A stretch of DNA of 64,000 nucleotides from Pseudomonadales bacterium (GTDB taxonomy: Bacteria > Pseudomonadota > Gammaproteobacteria > Pseudomonadales > Azotimanducaceae): contig JAJDVW010000083.1 in NCBI GenBank assembly GCA_022825925.1, forward strand, positions 1 to 64,000, given 5' to 3'. Positions 17,032-25,553 of the stretch are shown here, in pieces (the stretch's first letter is position 1; every line of letters starts with the position of its first letter). Made by a program: the position numbers and the translations under genes. The notes beneath the pieces are model-generated. The model made no database searches, was not told where the DNA came from, and saw only the letters and a list, made by a program, of their open reading frames with translations.

Positions 17032-18515
17032 GGTCGGCTCGCGCGGGCGACCTCGATGAGCTCCACCGTACCGTCCTCGCGGATCTCCGCCATGTGGCCC
17101 CGCGGCTCCTCCATGAGGAAGAGCGTCACGAATCCGAGCACCGCCGAGACGCCGATGATCGCGAAGAACGCCTCGTAGCCCACCACCGAGAAGATCGTCA
17201 GGTAGCACACCGCGCCGATGTTGCCGTAGGCGCCGGTCATGCCGGCGATCTGACCGGTCAGGCGGCGCTTGATGAGCGGCACCATCGCGAACACGGCGCC
17301 CTCCCCGGCCTGCACGAAGAACGAGCACGCCATCGCGGTGATCACGGCCAGGACGAGGGGCCAGGACGAGTCCACCAGGGCGAAGGTGAAGTAGCCGACC
17401 GCGAGTCCCGCGATCAGGACCAGGAGCGTCAGCTTGCGGCCGACATAGTCGCTGATCAGGCCGCCGGCCGGCCGCGACATGAGGTTCATGAAGGCGTAGG
17501 ACGACGCCAGCAGGCCCGCCTGGACCATGCTGAGCCCGAAGACGTCGCTGAAGAAGAGCGGCAGCATGGAGACGACCGCGAGTTCCGAACCGAACGTGGC
17601 GAAGTAGAGCACGTTCAGGACCGCTACCTGTTTGAACTTGTACCGGTGCAGCTCGGGCACCGGCTTCTCGAACACCCCCCGGTTGACCCGCCACGTCTGC
17701 CACGCGTCGTACAGGTAGCCCATCAGCAGGAACCCGTAGATCGTGTTCGCGGCCGTCGTCGAGAGCAGTTCGACCCCGCTCGGCGACAGTTTCCAGGTCA
17801 GCAGTGCGAGCGCCAGGAAGACCGGCCCCTTCATCGCCAGCAGCAGGAAGAAGTCGCCCTTGCTGGTCACTTCGATGGCGCCGAGGTTCTTCGGCTTGAA
17901 GTAGGTCGAGCCCTTCGGCGTGTCCGAGACGCCGAGGTAGTAGAGCACGCCGAAGATGATCGCCAGCACGCCCGTCACGCCCACGGCATGACGCCAGCCG
18001 TCCTCGCCGCCGAACAGGAGCGCGAGGGCCGGCAGCGACATCGCCGCCGCGGCGGAGCCGAAGTTGCCCCAGCCGCCGTAGACGCCCTCCGCGCGGCCGA
18101 GTTCATGGGCCGGGAACCATTCCCCCACCATGCGGATGCCGACCACGAAACCCGCGCCGATGAAGCCGAGCAGGAACCGCGAGATGGCCGCCTGCACGAA
18201 CGAGTCGGCGAGCGCGAACGCGAAGCACGGCACGCTGCATGCGAGGAGGAGGAGGGAGTAGACGAGCCGCGGGCCGAACTTGTCGGTGAGCATGCCGATG
18301 AGGATGCGCGCCGGGATTGCCAGCGCCACGTTCAGCGTGAGGAGCGTCGACACCTCCGCCTTCGTCAGCCCGAGGGAGCCTTGGATGGCGGACATGAGGG
18401 GGGCATGGTTGAACCACACCACGAAGGTGACGAAGAACGCCATCCAGCTCATGTGCAGCACTTTCATCTTGCCCTGGAAGGCGAGCACGTTGAATCCGGT
18501 TACGTCGTTGGACAC
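17028..18515 (-). CDS. narK: NarK-type nitrate/nitrite MFS transporter
   Basis: A 495-residue major facilitator with about 12 membrane helices. The two nitrate-signature segments are present: [14 protein letters not shown] near 144-157 and [12 protein letters not shown] near 421-432. A membrane arginine ([15 protein letters not shown]) and the RxxxGxxxG-like [19 protein letters not shown] stretch also fit. It is expected to bring nitrate into the cytoplasm, and may also move nitrite out, feeding the reductases encoded upstream in the same operon. It is followed by the PP2C/kinase gene with an ATGA overlap and preceded by the iron-sulfur/anchor fusion with a 48-bp gap. Confidence 0.9.
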   Translation of the reverse strand: MSNDVTGFNVLAFQGKMKVLHMSWMAFFVTFVVWFNHAPLMSAIQGSLGLTKAEVSTLLTLNVALAIPARILIGMLTDKFGPRLVYSLLLLACSVPCFAFALADSFVQAAISRFLLGFIGAGFVVGIRMVGEWFPAHELGRAEGVYGGWGNFGSAAAAMSLPALALLFGGEDGWRHAVGVTGVLAIIFGVLYYLGVSDTPKGSTYFKPKNLGAIEVTSKGDFFLLLAMKGPVFLALALLTWKLSPSGVELLSTTAANTIYGFLLMGYLYDAWQTWRVNRGVFEKPVPELHRYKFKQVAVLNVLYFATFGSELAVVSMLPLFFSDVFGLSMVQAGLLASSYAFMNLMSRPAGGLISDYVGRKLTLLVLIAGLAVGYFTFALVDSSWPLVLAVITAMACSFFVQAGEGAVFAMVPLIKRRLTGQIAGMTGAYGNIGAVCYLTIFSVVGYEAFFAIIGVSAVLGFVTLFLMEEPRGHMAEIREDGTVELIEVARASRP

Positions 18516-18563
18516 ACGATCTCCTCGAGCGCCCCCTCGACGGGACGGCGCGGTTCGGTGGTT

Positions 18564-20294
18564 TCAGTGGTCGGTCGGCGTGACGCCGACGGCCGGGTTC
18601 GCGGCCAGCCCGATCTCCCGGGCGTGTTCCTCGAACCCCTTGTTCCTCCAGAAGAACGCGCCGGGCATCGTGGTCGGCACGACCACGACGTAGAACAGCG
18701 CGCGGCCCACGGTCCCGGCGGCCATGCCCACGAGCGCCGCCGCGAGCCAGGGCGCCGGGTGGGTCACACCGGAGACGGCCAGGGCCCCCACCAGCGCCAG
18801 GTTGGCGACCAGGACCCCGTTGCGCAGGCGATAGACCCGGCCGAAGGTGGTCGTCTGGACGTAGTGCGACACCGCCCCTTCGTGCTCCGCGGCGCGCATG
18901 TCTCTCGCGTGGCCCACGAGGCCGGCCGCCTCGATGGCCAGTCCGGCGGCGATCGCCCAGCAGAGCGCGAGCGGCGCCCCGGGCGCCAGCGCCAGGCCGA
19001 GCCAGCCTCCCAGCGCCAGCGACGTGCCGACGAAGGCGGCGGCGGTCTGCCAGTGGTTCCAGAACGGCCGCGCCGGGATCAGGTAGCAGCGGACCATGTA
19101 GTAGATCGTCGCGATGCCGGCCGCGACCGCCGTCGCCCCGACGCCGAGCGCGATCCGCGGCCAGCCGGCGAGGTCCGCGACGAGATACGCGCCCGCCGCG
19201 GCGCCGAAGCACGCGGTGGCGAGGGCTTCGCGGCTCAGGTTCGAGTGCCGCAGGTTGTTGAACCCGCGGTAGAAACGCAGGGTCTTGCCGAGATGGGCCG
19301 TGGACGCGGCCATGCCGAGGCCGACGAGGACGAGCGCGGCGAGCGCGACCGGGGCGGCGCCGTGGCCCGCGAGGAAGGTCGTCAGGAAGGCGCCGGCGCC
19401 GGCCTGCACCGCCAGGGTGAACGCCACCAGGGGGTTCTCGCGGGAGGAGAGACGCGACCAGTTCCAGCGCCTCTGGGCTCCTTCCCCGGGATCGTCCTTG
19501 GGATCGACGACCGGACGGAACGCGGAGTCGGTGTCGCGCCGGTACTTGACCGGCGCGGAGTCGGGACGCGTCACCTCGAGCGGAGTCGGGTTCCGGTGCT
19601 CGAAGCGGATGTTGGCCTTCGTGATGGCCGGGTCGGGGAAGCCCGGAATGCGGACAGCGGCTTGCTCGCGCCCTGCCGGAGTGTTCTCGACGACGCCGAA
19701 GTCCAGCGCGTTGCCCACGCACGCGGACACGCACGCGGGCTTGAGACCGACCTCGAGCCGGTCGACGCACATGTTGCATTTCTCGACCTGGCCCGCGAAC
19801 GGGTCGAGCTGCGGCGCGTTGTAGGGGCACACCCAGGTGCAGTACCCGCAGCCGAAGCAGATGTCCGGGTCCTGGATGACGGCGCCGTACTCCGCGTGCT
19901 TGGTGTAGGCGCGCGTCGGGCAGCCCTTGAGGCACACCGGGTCGTCGCAGTGGTTGCACGCCATCGAGACGTTGATGCGCGTGTAGTCGGGGTACGTGCC
20001 CCCTTCGACGTAACCGACCGAGCGGAAGCTCAGGTGGGGCGGCAGGTCGTTCTTCTCGCTGCACGCCGCTTCGCAGGCGTGGCAGCCGATGCAGTTGTCC
20101 GCGGTGAAGTGAAACGCGTGCTGGCGCGTGCGGTTCGGGTTGTCGCCGATGCCGGCGTCGCCGTTGATGTGCAGGCTGACGCCGTTGTCCCCGTCCGGCA
20201 GCAACTGGATCGGGTTGCCGTAGCGGTTGAGCGTCTGCGCCGTGGCGTCCTCAAGCTTCGCGTAGTCGGGCTCGTCGGAACGCAGGGGGATCAC
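18564..20294 (-). CDS. DmsB-like four-cluster ferredoxin fused to a DmsC-like membrane anchor
   Basis: A 576-residue fusion. Residues about 70-240 are a DmsB/NrfC-like subunit with cysteine groups CIGCHACEAAC, CNHCDDPVCLKGC, CFGCGYCTWVC and CNMC, enough for four [4Fe-4S] clusters. Residues about 300-560 have eight or so membrane helices of the DmsC/NrfD-like anchor family, with the conserved FYRGFNNLRHSNLSRE region. In classical molybdoenzymes such a module passes electrons from quinol to the catalytic subunit. Here the next gene upstream is the assimilatory-type nitrate reductase, with a single base between them, so this fusion is its likely electron donor at the inner membrane. No Tat or Sec signal is present, suggesting a cytoplasm-facing catalytic site. 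Confidence 0.85.
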   Translation of the reverse strand: MIPLRSDEPDYAKLEDATAQTLNRYGNPIQLLPDGDNGVSLHINGDAGIGDNPNRTRQHAFHFTADNCIGCHACEAACSEKNDLPPHLSFRSVGYVEGGTYPDYTRINVSMACNHCDDPVCLKGCPTRAYTKHAEYGAVIQDPDICFGCGYCTWVCPYNAPQLDPFAGQVEKCNMCVDRLEVGLKPACVSACVGNALDFGVVENTPAGREQAAVRIPGFPDPAITKANIRFEHRNPTPLEVTRPDSAPVKYRRDTDSAFRPVVDPKDDPGEGAQRRWNWSRLSSRENPLVAFTLAVQAGAGAFLTTFLAGHGAAPVALAALVLVGLGMAASTAHLGKTLRFYRGFNNLRHSNLSREALATACFGAAAGAYLVADLAGWPRIALGVGATAVAAGIATIYYMVRCYLIPARPFWNHWQTAAAFVGTSLALGGWLGLALAPGAPLALCWAIAAGLAIEAAGLVGHARDMRAAEHEGAVSHYVQTTTFGRVYRLRNGVLVANLALVGALAVSGVTHPAPWLAAALVGMAAGTVGRALFYVVVVPTTMPGAFFWRNKGFEEHAREIGLAANPAVGVTPTDH

Positions 20295-20295
20295 C

Positions 20296-22479
20296 CTAGA
20301 ACGTCCTCATGCCGGCGTTCCACCGCGCCGCTTCGCGCTGGTCGGCCGGCTCGATGCGCACGGCGCACTGCTTGAACGCGGGCTGCCGCGAGTGCGGGTC
20401 GAGCAGGCCCAGCGTCAGCCGGTTGACGCACTCGTGGAAGTGGAACGGCACGAACACCATGTCGTTCGGCACGCGCTGGGTGCGCTGCACCATCACCACC
20501 GCATCGCCGCGGCGGGACACCAGGCGCGCGTACCCCATGTGCGCGACGCCGAGCGCCTCGGCGGCGTCCGGGTTCATCTCCATGTACGGCGTCGGCGAGT
20601 GCTTGTTGCAGTCGCCGACCTTCCCCGTCTTGGTGCGGGTGTGGAAGTGCTCGACGACGCGGCCGCTGTTCAGCCAGAACGGGAACTCGTCGTCGGGCCG
20701 CTCGTTGTTCTCGACGTAGGGCAGCGCGAGGAGCTTCGCCTTGCCGTCGGGAAACGCGAACACGCCGTCCGTGTAGAGGCGCGGTGCACCGTCCGTGTCC
20801 CCTTCGCGCATCGGCCACTGGATGCCGCGCGCGGCCTCGATGGCGTCGTAGGTCATGCCCGAGATGTCGAGGTTCCGCCCGCGCCCCTTGGAGAGCCGCT
20901 TCATTTCCTCAAAGGTGGCTTCCGGGGTCTCCGGCCAGGGCATGGTGGCGGCCGAGGGCCAGCGCCGGGCCAGCGCCGTGAAGATCCAGTGGTCGGGTTT
21001 CGAGTCCGCGAACGGCGCGGTCACGGCGCGGGTGAGGTTCACGCGGCGCTCGGTGTTGGTGAAGCAGCCTTCCTTCTCCGCCCACACGGACGCCGGCAGG
21101 TAGACGTGCGCGTAGTCCGCCGTCTCCACGTCCTCGTACGCGTCCTGGACGACGCAGAACTCCAGTTTCCGCAGGGTGTTACGGATGCGCGGCGTGTTGG
21201 GCATGGACGTCATCGGGTTCGTGCCGATCACCCAGAGCGCCTTGACCTGGCCGGTCTCGATGGCCGGGAAGATGTCGGTCTGGAACAGGCCTCGCGCCTT
21301 CGGGAAGAACGCGGGATCGATGTTCCAGAAGCTGGCCACCTCTTCCCGGTGCGCCGGGTTCTCGAGCTGGCGATACCCCGGCAGGCCGGAGCAGGAGGAC
21401 CACTCGCGCGTGCCCATGGCATTGCACTGGCCCGTGATCGAGAGGCTGGTGCCACCGGGCTTGCCGACGTTGCCCGTGACCAGGTTCAGGTTGTTGATGG
21501 CGCAGACGCCGTCGCTGCCGTGGGTGGACTGGTTGATGCCCATGGTCCAGATGGACATGGCCGCGTCGGCCTTGCCGTAGAGGCGCGCCACGGTGCGGAT
21601 GGTGTCCTCGTCGATCCCGCAGATGCGCGCCGCCGAGGTCGGGTCGTAGGCGGCGACCGTGTCGGCGAACTCCTCGAAGCCGTTCGTGTGGGCGCGGACG
21701 TAGGCCTCGTCGTGCAGGCTTTCTTCCAGGATGACGTGGCACAGGCTGTTCAGCAGCACGAGGTCCGTACCCGGCGTCACCGGCAGGTGGATGTCCGCGA
21801 GCTGCGCGAACATCGTGACCCGGGGATCGACCACCACGACCGGGAACCTGCGTTTCTCGAGGGCTTCCTTCAGCCGCCAGTAGATGATCGGGTGCTGCTC
21901 CGGCAGGTTCGAGCCGAACGCGAGCAGGCATTCCGTGTGGTCGAAGTCGCCGTAGCACCCCGGGGGACCGTCGGACCCGAACGAGCGCTTGTAGCCGGAC
22001 ACCGCGGAGGCCATGCAGAGCGTGGTATTGCCGTCGTAGTTGTTCGTACCGATGACGCCGCGCACCAGCTTGCCGAGGGTGTAGAACTCCTCGGTCATGA
22101 TCTGGCCGGTCGAGATCACGGCCACCGAGTCGCGCCCGTGGCGGGCCTGGACGCGCCTCAATCCGTCCGCGACGCGATCCAGCGCCGCGTCCCAGTCCGT
22201 GCGCCGCCAGTCCTCGAACGTCCGGTCGCGGACTTTGGGCGCGCCGCCCCGGCCGGGCGCGGCGAATATCTGCGCCTGGGTCAGCCCCTTGATGCAGAGC
22301 TTGCCGCGGTTGACGTCGGCGCCCCCCACCCCGCGGGTCGTCACGGGCGTGCCGTGCGCGTCGACGCCCACCTCTATCGAGCAGCCCACGGAACAGTAGC
22401 CGCAGGTGGCGTACTTCCACTGCGCCACGTCCTTGGTGGCGATACGGATCGGGTTCTTGTGACGCCTTCCGAAAAGCAC
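20296..22479 (-). CDS. nasA: Molybdopterin nitrate reductase, assimilatory (NasA/NarB) type
   Basis: A 727-residue catalytic subunit. The N-terminal [4Fe-4S] motif is CGYCSVGC with a fourth Cys in GKLCIKG (about 22-61). Molybdopterin-binding stretches follow: NNYDGNTTLCMASAV, NLPEQHPIIYWRLKEA and GTREWSSCSGLPGYR. The C-terminal pterin-binding domain ends near GLLDPHSRQPAFKQCAVR. No Tat signal is present, so it should be cytoplasmic. It lacks the C-terminal [2Fe-2S] domain seen in some NasA proteins. It reduces nitrate to nitrite. The GTG start at 22479 lies two bases after the nirD stop and gives an N-terminus just ahead of the iron-sulfur motif. The neighbouring ferredoxin/anchor fusion is the likely electron source. 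Confidence 0.88.
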   Translation of the reverse strand: MLFGRRHKNPIRIATKDVAQWKYATCGYCSVGCSIEVGVDAHGTPVTTRGVGGADVNRGKLCIKGLTQAQIFAAPGRGGAPKVRDRTFEDWRRTDWDAALDRVADGLRRVQARHGRDSVAVISTGQIMTEEFYTLGKLVRGVIGTNNYDGNTTLCMASAVSGYKRSFGSDGPPGCYGDFDHTECLLAFGSNLPEQHPIIYWRLKEALEKRRFPVVVVDPRVTMFAQLADIHLPVTPGTDLVLLNSLCHVILEESLHDEAYVRAHTNGFEEFADTVAAYDPTSAARICGIDEDTIRTVARLYGKADAAMSIWTMGINQSTHGSDGVCAINNLNLVTGNVGKPGGTSLSITGQCNAMGTREWSSCSGLPGYRQLENPAHREEVASFWNIDPAFFPKARGLFQTDIFPAIETGQVKALWVIGTNPMTSMPNTPRIRNTLRKLEFCVVQDAYEDVETADYAHVYLPASVWAEKEGCFTNTERRVNLTRAVTAPFADSKPDHWIFTALARRWPSAATMPWPETPEATFEEMKRLSKGRGRNLDISGMTYDAIEAARGIQWPMREGDTDGAPRLYTDGVFAFPDGKAKLLALPYVENNERPDDEFPFWLNSGRVVEHFHTRTKTGKVGDCNKHSPTPYMEMNPDAAEALGVAHMGYARLVSRRGDAVVMVQRTQRVPNDMVFVPFHFHECVNRLTLGLLDPHSRQPAFKQCAVRIEPADQREAARWNAGMRTF

Positions 22480-22481
22480 TG

Positions 22482-22814
22482 TCAGCAGCCCACCTGGACG
22501 TGCCCGTCGACCACCCTCGTCGGGAACGCGCGCACGGCGACGGCGTCGTCCTCCAGGCACTGCCCGGTGCGGAGGTTGAAGTGCTGCTTGTAGATCGGCG
22601 ACGCGACGACGAGCTGTCCCTGGAGGTCGCCCACGATGCCGCGTGACAGCACCGGCGCCTTGCTGAACGGGTCGACGGCATCGATCGCGAAGATGTCGTC
22701 GCCGGGCGAGAGCCGGAACACCGCCACCTGCGTGTCGCCGAGCAGCGCGCGGACGCCCACGTCGGGGACGAGGGCATCGAGCTCGCAGACGGTGGTCCAG
22801 GCAGGAGCGGACAT
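22482..22814 (-). CDS. nirD: Nitrite reductase (NADH) small subunit
   Basis: A 110-residue Rieske-fold subunit of the siroheme nitrite reductase. The family pattern is clear: VCELDALVPDVGVRALL at the start, FAIDAVDPFSKAPVLSRG near 42-59, then SPIYKQHFNLRTGQCLED near 72-89. The Cys/His cluster ligands of true Rieske proteins are absent, as is normal for NirD. It works with NirB in the cytoplasm to convert nitrite to ammonium. It lies 6 bp after nirB and 2 bp before nasA, so it is within the operon. NirD is intact although its partner nirB carries a stop codon. Confidence 0.9.
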   Translation of the reverse strand: MSAPAWTTVCELDALVPDVGVRALLGDTQVAVFRLSPGDDIFAIDAVDPFSKAPVLSRGIVGDLQGQLVVASPIYKQHFNLRTGQCLEDDAVAVRAFPTRVVDGHVQVGC

Positions 22815-22820
22815 CGCCGG

Positions 22821-25349
22821 TCAGGCCACTTCCGAGGCAATTTCCGACGCCAGCGCCGGCCGCCGCTGGCCGCGTTCCCGGACGAAGACGAGGGAGTCGT
22901 CCTCCTGGTCGCTGTTGACGAACGTGCGGAACCGCTTGAGCTTTTCTGCGTCCTCGATGGTGGACTTCCACTCGCACTCGTACGTGCCCACGACGTGCTC
23001 CATTTCCGCCTCGAGGTCGGCGACCACCCCGAGGCTGTCGTCGACGATCACGGATTTGAGGTAGTCGAGACCGCCTTCGAGGTGCTCCATCCACACGGAC
23101 GTACGCTGCAGGCGGTCAGCGGTACGGATGTAGAACATCAGGAACCGGTCGATGAACCGGATCAGCGTTTCGTCGTCAAGACCGGTGGCGAAGAGGTCCC
23201 CGTGCCGCGGCCGCATGCCGCCGTTGCCGCAGACGTAGAGGTTCCAGCCGATCTCGGTGGCGATGACGCCGACGTCCTTGCTCTGGGCCTCCGCGCACTC
23301 GCGGGTGCAGCCGGACACGGCGAACTTGAGCTTGTGGGGCGCCCGCAGTCCCTTGTAGCGATTCTCGACAGCGATCGCCATGCCGACGCTGTCGAGCACG
23401 CCGTAGCGGCACCAGGTGCTGCCGACGCAGGACTTCACGGTGCGCACGGCCTTGCCGTAGGCGTGCCCCGTCTCGAAGCCGGCGTCGATCAGCTCGCGCC
23501 AGATGAGCGGCAGTTCGTGCACCTGGGCGCCGAACAGGTCGATGCGCTGGCCGCCGGTGATTTTCGTGTACAGGTCGTACTTTTTCGCCACCTGTCCGAG
23601 GGCGATCAGCTACTCCGGCGTGATCTCCCCGGCGGGCACGCGCGGCACGATGGAGTACGTGCCGTTCTTCTGCATGTTGGCCAGGAAGTGGTCGTTGGTG
23701 TCCTGCAGGGGCGCGTGCGACTCCTCGAGGACGTGGTCGTTCCAGCACGCCGCGAGGATCGACGCGGCGGCGGGCTTGCAGATGTCGCAGCCGCGGCCGC
23801 GGCCATGGCGCCCGATCAGCTCTTCGAACGACGTGATGCGTTCGACCCGAACGAGGTGGTACAGCTCCTGGCGCGTGTGGGGGAAGTGCTCGCAGAGGTC
23901 GGTGTCGACCTCGATGCCGCGCTGTTCGAGTTCCGCGTTCAGCAACTGCGTGACCAGCGGCGCGCAGCCGCCGCAGCCGGTACTCGCCCTGGTGCATTCG
24001 CGGATCGCGCCGAGGGTCGTTGCGCCCTCCGCCACGGCGGTCACGACCGCTCCCTTGGTGACGTCGTGGCAGGAGCAGATCTGCGCGCTGTCGGGCAATC
24101 CGGCGACCGCCCCGGGCATGCCGCCGCCGTCGCGCCGCGGCAGGATCAGGGCGTCCGGGTGCTTCGGCAGCGGCAGCCCGTTCAGCATCGTCTGCAGCAA
24201 CATGCCGTAGTCGGCGGTGTCGCCCACCAAGACGGCGCCCAGCAGTTTCTTGCCCGTCCGGTTCACCACGATGCGCTTGTAGACCCGCTCGCGCTCGTCG
24301 ATGTACGTGTAGGTGCTCGCGCCGCGCGTGCGGCCGTGGGCGTCGCCGACGCTGCCGACGTCGACGCCGAGGAGCTTGAGCTTCGTGCTCATGTCGGCGC
24401 CCCGGAACCCGGGGCCCCGGAACCCGGCGCCCTCGCTCCCGGCGAGGACGCCGGCCGCCACCTTCGCCATCTCGTAGCCCGGGCCGACCAGGCCGAAGAT
24501 CCGGCCGTCGTGGAGCGCGCACTCGCCGATCGCGAAGACGTTCGGGTCCGAGGTCAGGCACGACCCGTCGATGACGATGCCGCCGCGCTCGCCCACGGCC
24601 AGTCCGCAGTCTCGGGCCAGCTCGTCGCGGGGCCGGATGCCGGCCGAGAACACCACCAGGTCGGTCTCGAGCGTGTCGCCGTCGGCGAACTCCATGCGGT
24701 ACCGGGCGGACTCTCCCGGGACGATTCGCAGGGTGTTCCTGCCGGTGTGTACCGAAACGCCCAGGTCCTCGATCATGCCGCGAAGCATCGCGGCGCCGCC
24801 GTCGTCGAGCTGGGTGCCCATGAGCGCCGGCGCGAACTCCACCACGTGCGTATCGAGGCCCATGTTCCCGAGCGCGTTGGCCGCCTCGAGCCCGAGCAGG
24901 CCGCCGCCCACCACGACGCCGACCGCGGCCTCCGCACCGGACGCCCGGATCGCGTCGAGGTCCTCGATGGTGCGGTAGACGTGACAGTGCGGCAGGTCGT
25001 GGCCATCGATGGGCGGCACGAAGGGATACGAACCGGCGGCGAGGACCAGGGCGTCGTAGCCCACCCCGCGGTCCCGGTCGGTGCGCACCACCCGCGCCGC
25101 GCGGTCGATCTCCGTCACGCGTTCGCCGACATGCACGGTGGCGCCCGCGGGCGGTGGCGCCAGCGCGAGATCCTCGACGCCGGCGCCGGCGAAGTAGTCG
25201 CTCAGGTGGACGCGGTCATAGGCCGCGCGCGGTTCCTCGCCGAACACGGTGACCACCAGCCCCGGCATCGTCGCGGCGAGCTCCACGAAGCGGTGGCCGA
25301 CCATGCCGTTCCCGACCACCACGATCCGGCGGTCCGCTCCGGCGCCCAT
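22821..25349 (-). pseudogene. nirB: Nitrite reductase (NADH) large subunit with in-frame amber codon
   Basis: An 842-residue NirB-type frame interrupted at codon 580 by TAG (23610-23612), in GAG-TAG-CTG where relatives have Glu-Lys-Leu. There is no frameshift, and one base change from AAG would explain it. Before the stop are the FAD/NAD domain (IVVVGNGMVGHRF; VVVGGGLLGLEAAN) and the BFD-type [2Fe-2S] domain (CSCHD, TGCGGC, GCDICKP). After it come the siroheme/[4Fe-4S] ligand motifs CVGSTWC and GCTREC. The break falls inside a nitrite-reductase half-domain, not at a domain boundary. Translation could restart at GTG 23591, but the electron-input and siroheme parts would be separate chains. ATG 25349 is used because it lies about 20 bases after the predicted sigma-54 transcription start. 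Confidence 0.85.
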
Positions 25350-25379
25350 GTGTGTCGCTGCGTTCACGCCCGGCGTAGA

Positions 25380-25395
25380 AGCAACAAGCGTGCCA
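25380..25395 (-). promoter_or_regulatory. Sigma-54 (RpoN) promoter for the nir/nas operon
   Basis: Read on the minus strand the site is TGGCACG-CTTG-TTGCT, an exact match to the RpoN -24/-12 consensus (TGGCACG, four bases, TTGCW). Transcription should begin about 12 bases on, near 25368, leaving a short leader before the nirB ATG at 25349. A half-site TGCACC of the NtrC type lies about 55 bp upstream (complement of 25451-25456). Its partner half is poor. Nitrogen-limitation control by NtrC is therefore likely by family knowledge. Confidence 0.75.
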
Positions 25396-25553
25396 GCGCC
25401 GGAAACGCCTAACAATCATTGGGCTACAGGATGTCCCCGCGACACGGGGTGGTGCATCCGCCGAAGGTCGCCGCACCGCCATGGCGCAGCGATAGGGTAT
25501 CTATCCCTTCCTGCGGGCGTTCATCATCGTGACCAGGGTCAAGGCCTCGGCTG

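Noticed and set aside
17094-20375. A plus-strand open frame of more than 1000 codons opposite the nitrate operon
   Set aside because: It is antisense to two clear genes (narK and the iron-sulfur/anchor fusion), is rich in Arg, Glu and Asp-Val repeats, and has no family match. It results from the high GC content.
23610-23612. TAG read as an amino acid (code change or pyrrolysine) in nirB
   Set aside because: Several genes here end naturally in TAG, for example at 12773-12775 and 63343-63345, and no supporting element is seen. A mutation or base-call error is simpler.
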